Positions 58,407 to 64,000 of a DNA stretch of 64,000 bases are shown in pieces. The stretch spans positions 58,773,934 to 58,837,933 of the forward strand of contig NC_135374.1 of NCBI RefSeq assembly GCF_049243985.1, given 5' to 3'. The DNA is from Paroedura picta. Taxonomy: Eukaryota > Chordata > Lepidosauria > Squamata > Gekkonidae. Position 1 is the stretch's first letter. Every line of letters starts with the position of its first letter. A program made the translations under genes and the position numbers. The notes under the pieces were generated by a model, which did no database searches, was not told the DNA's origin, and saw nothing but the letters and a program-made list of their open reading frames with translations.

Positions 58407-59200
58407 TCATACTTCTATACCACCCTCCCCGGAGGCTCAGGGCGGTTTACATTATAACAGAGAACAATACATAAAACAGTCTGTAAAACATGTATAACTG
58501 ATAACTAATAATTGTAACCAAATAACAACACAGTATAACAGTAAACAATATAGTAATACAAACAGGTCCAGGGCTTATTGATGGAATTCTGAGGGGGGTG
58601 GCTTATTGATGGGATTTTGAGGGGGGGGAGCAGGGGCCCTTGATCGCTGATTGATTACGTCTGGTCTCGGCCAAATGCCTGGTGGAGGAGCTCCTTTTTG
58701 CAGGCCCTGCGGAACTGTTTAAGCTCCGTCAGGGCCCTGATCTCCTCTGGGAGCTCATTCTACCTGGTAGGGGCCAGAACAGAGAATGCTCTGGCCCTGG
58801 TCGAGACCAGGCGGACTTCTTTAGGGCCAGGGATCCTTAGCTGATTGGAGGCAGTAGAGCGCAGAGCTCTTTGGGGGGCATAGGCGGGGAAGCGGTCCCT
58901 CAGGTACACTGGGCCCTGACCTTGTATGGCCTTGAAGGTAATTACCAGAACCTTTAGTCTGATCCGGAATTCAACTGGTAACCATTGCAGCTGATGGAGA
59001 ATAGGCCGGATATGGGACCTCCACGGTGTTGCCGTGAGGATCCTGGCTGCTGCATTTTGAACTAGTTGTAGTTTCCGGGTCAGGGCTAAGGGCAGCGAGT
59101 TACAAAAGTCCAGTCTAGAGGTGACCGTCGCATGGATCACTGTGGCTAGGTGTTCCGGGGCCAGGTAGGGTGCTAGTAGTTTGGCTTGGTTCTTATACAA
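58350..59200 (-). mobile_element. CR1/L2-type LINE 3' end with (TAAA)n tail
   Basis: A 146-codon minus-strand frame (58760-59200) reads HLATVIHATVTSRLDFCNSL, LQLVQNAAARILT, then HQLQWLPVEFRIRLKVL, the conserved end of CR1-group reverse transcriptase proteins, and it ends ARAFSVLAPTR. A 3' UTR follows with ACCGCCCTGAGCCTCCGGGG and a (TAAA)n tail (58351-58407). It is 5'-truncated and the frame left is open, so it is the youngest of its group here. Confidence 0.8.
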
Positions 59201-59645
59201 AGCTCTTTGAGATGCACAGTAACATTCATCAAATGTAAACTGAATTTATATTATCAATAAAATATTTTATTATTAATATCCGCATAGATCTATAGTTAGC
59301 AACAAAGAAACATTCACACTATATTTTGGGTTATGTGTAGGATGGATAAGTACAGGTGTTAAAATTCTGGGTGGTAGAACATTGTCTTTTGTAAGCCCAG
59401 TTTTTTTTTTAAATAGGCGTAATATCAGGGTCAGTGTCATTTAACAGAAGTTGGCACATGGTCCCTTTGTTTACATTATTCTTGTTCTATAGAATGGTTA
59501 AGAGAGATTTCTAGAGAGACAAAACCTGAGATAAAATGGTTGCCTTCAGGATCTTAATGGCTGCAGAAATACATTGGTTACCTCTGAGAAAGAAGAACTA
59601 ATTTGGGCAGCTGAGCCACTAGCCAAATTTAGTGTGATTTTTCTT
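59201..59645. other. Intergenic, nothing recognised
   Basis: No exon or named repeat. Confidence 0.3.
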
Positions 59646-59796
59646 AAGATATGAAAGTAGTAGGCTCATGAGGACAAAAGCAGCTCCTGGTGTATGGGAG
59701 CTGGGGCAGCAAAGTTCCCAGAGTGGAAACTGTCTACAGTGATACTGCAGCAGAAGTTGCTTTTTTGTCCTCATGAGCCTACTACTTTCATATCTT
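59646..59796. repeat. Perfect 34-bp inverted repeat with 83-nt spacer
   Basis: The left arm 59646-59679 starts AAGATATGAAAGTAGTAGG and the right arm 59763-59796 is its exact reverse complement. The perfect match suggests a recent origin by foldback copying or a young MITE. No target duplication or transposon end motif was found. Confidence 0.85.
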
Positions 59797-61269
59797 TGTG
59801 ACTGCCAAAGCAGGAAAAGTTTGCTGCCACATCTGTGACAAGGATTGACAGGCAATAAGCATGGCAAGAAATCTGCTGCCTGACCTCATTTTTCCCTTAC
59901 TGGGTTTCCTCCTGGGGAAAACGCACACACACACACACACACACACAAGGAAATAGTGGGTGACAGATGAACAAATGGGAATGTGTCCATTCATGTTAAC
60001 TCAAGAAGTAGGTCATCTTGTAAATGAAAAGTCTTACCAAGCAGCCAATCAGGAGCTGCGGCTTGGGTGGCCCAACTCAGGCCTGGACAACCTTTGACCA
60101 AGCAATCTGCACAACCACCAGCCATTTATGGTGGCCCATCAGTAAGCTTCCTGTTTTTGTTTGCTTATAAATTAAAAAAAGGGGGGGGGTCTAATATCTG
60201 GCAGATCATAATACATGTTTTGGGTTAATGGGCCACAAGGTAGATAAGCCTGTCCTAACTAAACACAAAACTTTACCTCATCCCATTCACACTTCCTTCA
60301 AAGCAAGTTCCTTTATTACAAAAAATACTAATTTGGAGTACAAATCTGAACCGAGCAGAGAATTCACATCTAACTACACAAGTAACAAGACACTGTCTTA
60401 AATGTATTTTTCCTCAAGAAGACATACTATGGCTTATTTTCAGGGGGTGTCTTATTGGTATTTAGAAAAGATGGTGCCATCCACAAAGGTGCTTGCGTGA
60501 GGTAAGAGAGACTCTGGCAGCCAGCAATGTGGCGCGGAGGGGAGGGGTGCTGATGCTGGCAGCCCACCAGCCGGCGCCCGCACGCAGGTGCAGAGCTCTG
60601 TGCCCACGTTCAGGTGCCAGCTGGCTCTCTGGTGCTGGCACCGTCAGTGCATGCCGAAGTGGCCGCAACCCTACCACAGACTGTTGCTGGTTGGTGCTGG
60701 CGGAGAGAGACCCACAGTGCTGAGTAAAACGGCAGCCACAGCTTTACTTTTATGGCGTGTATTGTGCAAACACTTAGAAATCTTGCTATGGCTTATTTTA
60801 TGAGTATAATTTCGGGGAAACGGTATTTACTAGACTTTAATGGGCAAAAACTATCCAGGGACCAAGGCTGGATACAGGAGATATCTCATACTTATGCTGA
60901 AAGGTCTGTGCTGGCTGCCTGTCTTGATTCTAGGCATGATTCAAAATGCTGGATTGTACTGGTGTGGGGTCAGGATTCATGAAGGACCATCTCATCCTCT
61001 ACTGACTTCCTCCCCTCTTATGATTCCCTTCCCAACCCCAGTCCCTGTTTTCTCTGCTCCTCCCTGCAAAGGAAAGGTGAGTGGTGACCAGAGACACAGC
61101 TTTAAGTGGTGACACATTTGGAGTGCCCAGCCATCAGGTGCCCTCCCTTACTGTTCTTTAGATACTAAACAAAAACTGTCTCTTTAACAAGACCCATATT
61201 GCATTAGCCGTTTTCATGGTCTGCTTCTACCCTAAACATTTAGGCTGACAATTGCATCGATGTCTGGTC
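59797..61269. other. Intergenic, no gene accepted
   Basis: A (CA)n run lies at about 59920-59947. TATGGCTTATTTT occurs twice, directly repeated, at about 60428 and 60787 around a GC-rich block (60520-60720, CpG-bearing), perhaps an old transposon. No exon was recognised. Confidence 0.35.
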
Positions 61270-61375
61270 TTGTTTTTACGCAGCCGCTTTTATAATTTCA
61301 TAGTATTGTTTTAATTTATAAACTGCCTCGATTGTGTCTCCAGAGGGGTGGCCTATAAATAAGTGAATGAATGAG
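61270..61375 (+). mobile_element. LINE 3' tail, CR1/L2 type
   Basis: ATAAACTGCCTCGATTGTG, CCAGAGGGGTGGCCTATAAA and TGAATGAATGA form a typical end and tail. Confidence 0.5.
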
Positions 61376-61658
61376 GATCATTTTCTTCATCATGCAGGCC
61401 CAAGCCAAGTCAGCACCACTTGATTCAGCTGGTGCCTGACTGCCAGTAGCCCCCCAAGGCAGAAGTCTACAAAGAAGTACATTGGTGATACATTAAAGAG
61501 CCAGTTCACCCACCCCTGGGTACCTGCATCTTCTCCCCATCAGGTGTAAAAGCAGTTTCAGGGTGACTGTTTTCAGCAAGAAAGGAGGGAACAGGGGGCA
61601 GTGGTGTAAAAGTGATCTGATGCACAGATCTCCCCTCCCCCCTGAAAAAGCAGCCCAG

Positions 61659-61659
<1 letters not shown>

Positions 61660-61722
<63 letters not shown>

Positions 61723-61790
61723 TCGATTTATTTCCCGCCACTCCCATTAAAAGTCTTTAAAATGTCACAACATGGCGGCACAATAATAAG
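61660..61790 (-). repeat. (TTA)n microsatellite at a LINE tail
   Basis: About 21 ATT units run from 61660 to 61722, then TTTCGATTTATTTCCCGCCA and ATTAAAAGTCTTTAAAAT, a minus-strand LINE end like the one at 48105. The microsatellite is therefore the LINE's grown tail. Confidence 0.8.
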
Positions 61791-61896
61791 ATCCCCTTCC
61801 TCCCCCCCTTCCTAAAAAAGGGGGGGTGGAGGAGAAGGAGGTCAACGATGTTCAAGAAGAAGCCCAGGGGCTTCAGAACAGGAATAGGGTTTAAAC

Positions 61897-62195
61897 CAGT
61901 AGTTCTCAACCTTCCTAATGCCGCAACCCTTTAATACAGATCCTCATGTTGTGGTGACCCCCCCCCAACCATGCAATTATGCAAGTGTTCTTTCACAGAA
62001 ATTAAACCAAAACTGACCAATGGCATGAAGATCCATTGTTCATGATGGTATATAAATTGGTATATGGTATATAAATTGGTTATACATTGTATATAAATCG
62101 GCAGGCGCCTTCAGGAGGAGCAGCAACAGTGGTGGTGCTCACCCTGCCATGAGCCCTTTGAAAGGGTTGTTCGACTCCCAGGTCAAGAACGAGTG
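61897..62195. mobile_element. hAT non-autonomous element with 8-bp target duplication
   Basis: It opens CAGTAGTTCTCAACCTTCC and closes, reversed, CACTCGTTCTTGACC. GTTTAAAC (61889-61896) and GTCTAAAC (62196-62203) flank it, one base different. It is 299 bp. The left end matches 25890-25986. Confidence 0.85.
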
Positions 62196-62203
62196 GTCTA
62201 AAC

Positions 62204-62934
62204 AAAAGGATCACAGAAGAAAATGAATTGGGAAGGCATGGCTGGCTAAGCTGGGTGGAAAAATAAGCAGTGCAAGAACCTCAGGCTTTAACTGACAACT
62301 TGTTGGGCACTGAAATGACAAAACTGAAGCCTGTTAAGGAAACGTTCTTTGGCAATGCAGAAGTCACCAGTGGAACAGAAAATGGAGGAAGTCTAAAAAT
62401 ACTGCCTGAAATCGGGGAAAGTTCTGGAAAAACTGACTTCTATGGTAAGAACAATCAGATGCTGGCACAGGAAAGGAAGCAGAAAAGGAAGCAAACAACT
62501 GGGAGAAAATCATAGAGTAGTGCATGACTAAACTTCACATGGAAATTTCAAAGCAGGAAATAAACCACTGATGAAGAATGCTGAGCGGATTGGAGCTCAT
62601 GAGAGATCCACACTTGTAAAGCTTTCTTCCTTCTTCTCCAGGATCCAAATATTCTAAGCCAAGGCATCCACTATTTCCATCCCTCCTGCTGGCTTTCTGC
62701 CACGTCAGCCCAGGCAAACTTTCTCTGGATCTCTGCCTGTAAGCTTCTTAACCTTCCTAACTAAGACGTTAAAGATTAGTTCTTTTAGAGGCTCAGGATG
62801 TGCATGTTTCAGCCCAGTAAAAGATTTTTTTTTTGCCATTGTCACAGCTGACTTATGGTGATCCTGCAGGGTTTTTGAAGCAAGAGACGTTCAGAAGCGG
62901 TTCCTCTGTGTTGCAACCCTGACTTCTTTGGTGG
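62204..62934. other. Intergenic, nothing recognised
   Basis: No exon or named repeat. Confidence 0.3.
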
Positions 62935-63819
62935 TCTCCTGTGACTGCACTTTAAAAAGTTTAGAAGTGCTGGGTAAACGGATAAAGGCCTGTGAATGGT
63001 TAATTCTTCACCTAGCTGGAGAATCTTGAGTGACAAGCTACTCTAAGTAATTTGATTGGTTAGCATCAGTTGAGCAGAGAAAGACTTCTGAAGTGGTTGC
63101 TGTAGAAGTCAGAACCTAATTTTAGCGTTAGCTGAGAGCAGTTTAACACAGTCAGAGAACTAGAGAAAAATTGGCAAGGAAGTAGGCGAAGATTCCCACT
63201 TAGGTCAAAAAAGGGGATAGATCTTCTGGGCCCATTTTGCATGGCAGCAGCTACGCTGGGCAGCTGCTGGTGTGTTTCTGAGGAGCTGCATGCTCCACTA
63301 CAGTCTGTGTCCCCCTGGGAAACACAGTGGTGGCAGAATGCTTATGCTGCACATGTATGTGTGGGGTTATTCCTTCCAAATTAAAAAAAATGCCCTGGCT
63401 TCCCCCATGGTGCGGCAAAGCATCATGAAGCCAACTGTGGCATTTTTTTGCCCTCTCTGGGCCACCGTAGGGCAGGGAGGAGACGGAAGGCCCAACTCTT
63501 CCTGGAAGGCCCAACTCTTCCCTGTCCACATGGGCCTGCCATGGGACAGGCTCGATTGGCCTTCGCAGCAGGCTAAGGGGATGTGGAAGAATTCATATTC
63601 TCTTAGCACAGGGCTTCTGGGGTCCACCCCGTGCCAGGCCCAGGAGGGTGGTGGCCTGGTGACAACATTATGTGAACACGAGGATTAGCCCCAGGTGCAT
63701 ACTGATGCTGCCCAGGCCTTTTCCGCCCATGCAGAATCAGCCCTAGAGTTAGAAAATAATTCCTTACCCAGTCAAATTAACTGGGTCAAATTACCCAGTC
63801 AAGAATACACAGATCCCTG
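62935..63819 (+). repeat. Unclassified dispersed repeat, copy B (possible fossil LTR), with nested MITEs
   Basis: 62935-63238 follows copy A (TTTAGAAGTGCTGGGTAAAC, GGTTAATTCTTCACC, CTTGAGTGACAAGCTACTC, GAGAGCAGTTTAACACAG, GGGGATAGATCTTCT) and continues after a MITE at 63743. It carries no MITE at the CTAG used in copy A and so shows that site empty. Confidence 0.5.
63239..63742. mobile_element. PIF/Harbinger-like MITE nested in copy B
   Basis: The ends are GGCCCATTTTGCATGG and, reversed, GGCTGATTCTGCATGG. CTG and CTA flank it, where copies A and C read ATCTTCTAGTG uninterrupted. It is about 504 bp. The inside has a 19-bp direct duplication (GGAAGGCCCAACTCTTCC at 63486 and 63505). It has no transposase. 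Confidence 0.65.
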
Positions 63820-64000
63820 GGCAGAGTCTGCACTTACTTTCTTTATTCCATTGTCAATCCTGTTGAATTCAGATCACTTTGAACTCGGGTCTTCCTCTTC
63901 CCCCTCCCTCTGCATTGAAACAGGAAAGTCTTCTGCACGTGGTTAGGGAGGCTCAGAAGGTGGGGGGGGGGAGCCAAGCCTTTTTCTTTCTTTTCTTGAA
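63820..64000. mobile_element. PIF/Harbinger-like MITE, cut by the window end
   Basis: It opens GGCAGAGTCTGCACTTAC after CTG. The following 150 bp (TTTATTCCATTGTCAATCC, GAACTCGGGTCTTCCTC, CACGTGGTTAGGGAGGCTC) match the reversed right half of 33171-33801. Confidence 0.7.

Noticed and set aside
61660-61722. Regular short repeat as a CRISPR-like array
   Set aside because: It is a plain trinucleotide microsatellite without spacers, in a vertebrate genome.
46514-64000. RCAN1, expected next in human order
   Set aside because: No RCAN1 exon motif (such as its calcipressin FLISPP-type end) was recognised on the minus strand; it probably lies beyond the window.

Overview
The window is nuclear DNA of a squamate reptile (a lizard, possibly a gecko). 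It has intron-bearing host genes, an almost complete BovB LINE, two copies of a tRNA-headed SINE whose tail matches BovB (Sauria SINE type), CR1/L2-type LINE pieces, CORE-SINE-like elements and many hAT and PIF/Harbinger-like MITEs. Nothing bacterial or viral is active here, and no CRISPR array, operon or secretion system is present. The species call is inference from repeat content.

Host genes follow the conserved order known from human 21q22.1: KCNE2 (+, coding exon 2470-2847), SMIM11 (+, coding exons 12359-12379 and 17544-17711, 3' UTR exon from 19516), FAM243A/C21orf140 (-, 29374-30132) and KCNE1 (-, 35415-35831, with a probable CpG-rich 5' UTR exon at about 40379-40545). The next human gene, RCAN1, is not recognisable before the window ends. 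KCNE2 and KCNE1 are single-pass beta subunits of voltage-gated potassium channels and are paralogs facing each other across two unrelated small genes. KCNE2 is nearly unchanged through its membrane and juxtamembrane parts. KCNE1 is strongly diverged and has lost the activation triplet known from mammals.

Layout: 1-2.4 kb flank or 5' intron of KCNE2 with a SINE and a long hairpin; 2.5-3.0 kb KCNE2; 3.1-7.6 kb a 0.9-kb MITE, an old CR1-type LINE and a 130-145 bp degenerate tandem array; 7.7-19.7 kb SMIM11, its introns filled by a second 0.9-kb MITE (inverted relative to the first) and hAT MITEs with intact 8-bp target duplications; 19.7-29.2 kb gene-free, with old LINE and SINE fragments; 29.3-30.1 kb FAM243A; 30.2-34.9 kb repeats, including an unclassified (possibly LTR-like) repeat that hosts a MITE and a LINE; 35.0-40.5 kb KCNE1; 40.6-64 kb gene-free, holding the full-length BovB (43290-46502), two more copies of the unclassified repeat, CR1-type LINE tails, microsatellites and a perfect 34-bp inverted repeat.

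The most useful observations are the diverged KCNE1, the two candidate promoter regions, a MITE family whose 3-bp target duplication is confirmed by an empty paralogous site, an inverted pair of 0.9-kb MITEs bracketing the SMIM11 5' end, a tandem array of unknown class, and several perfect inverted repeats. I found no clear sign of a novel multi-gene system.
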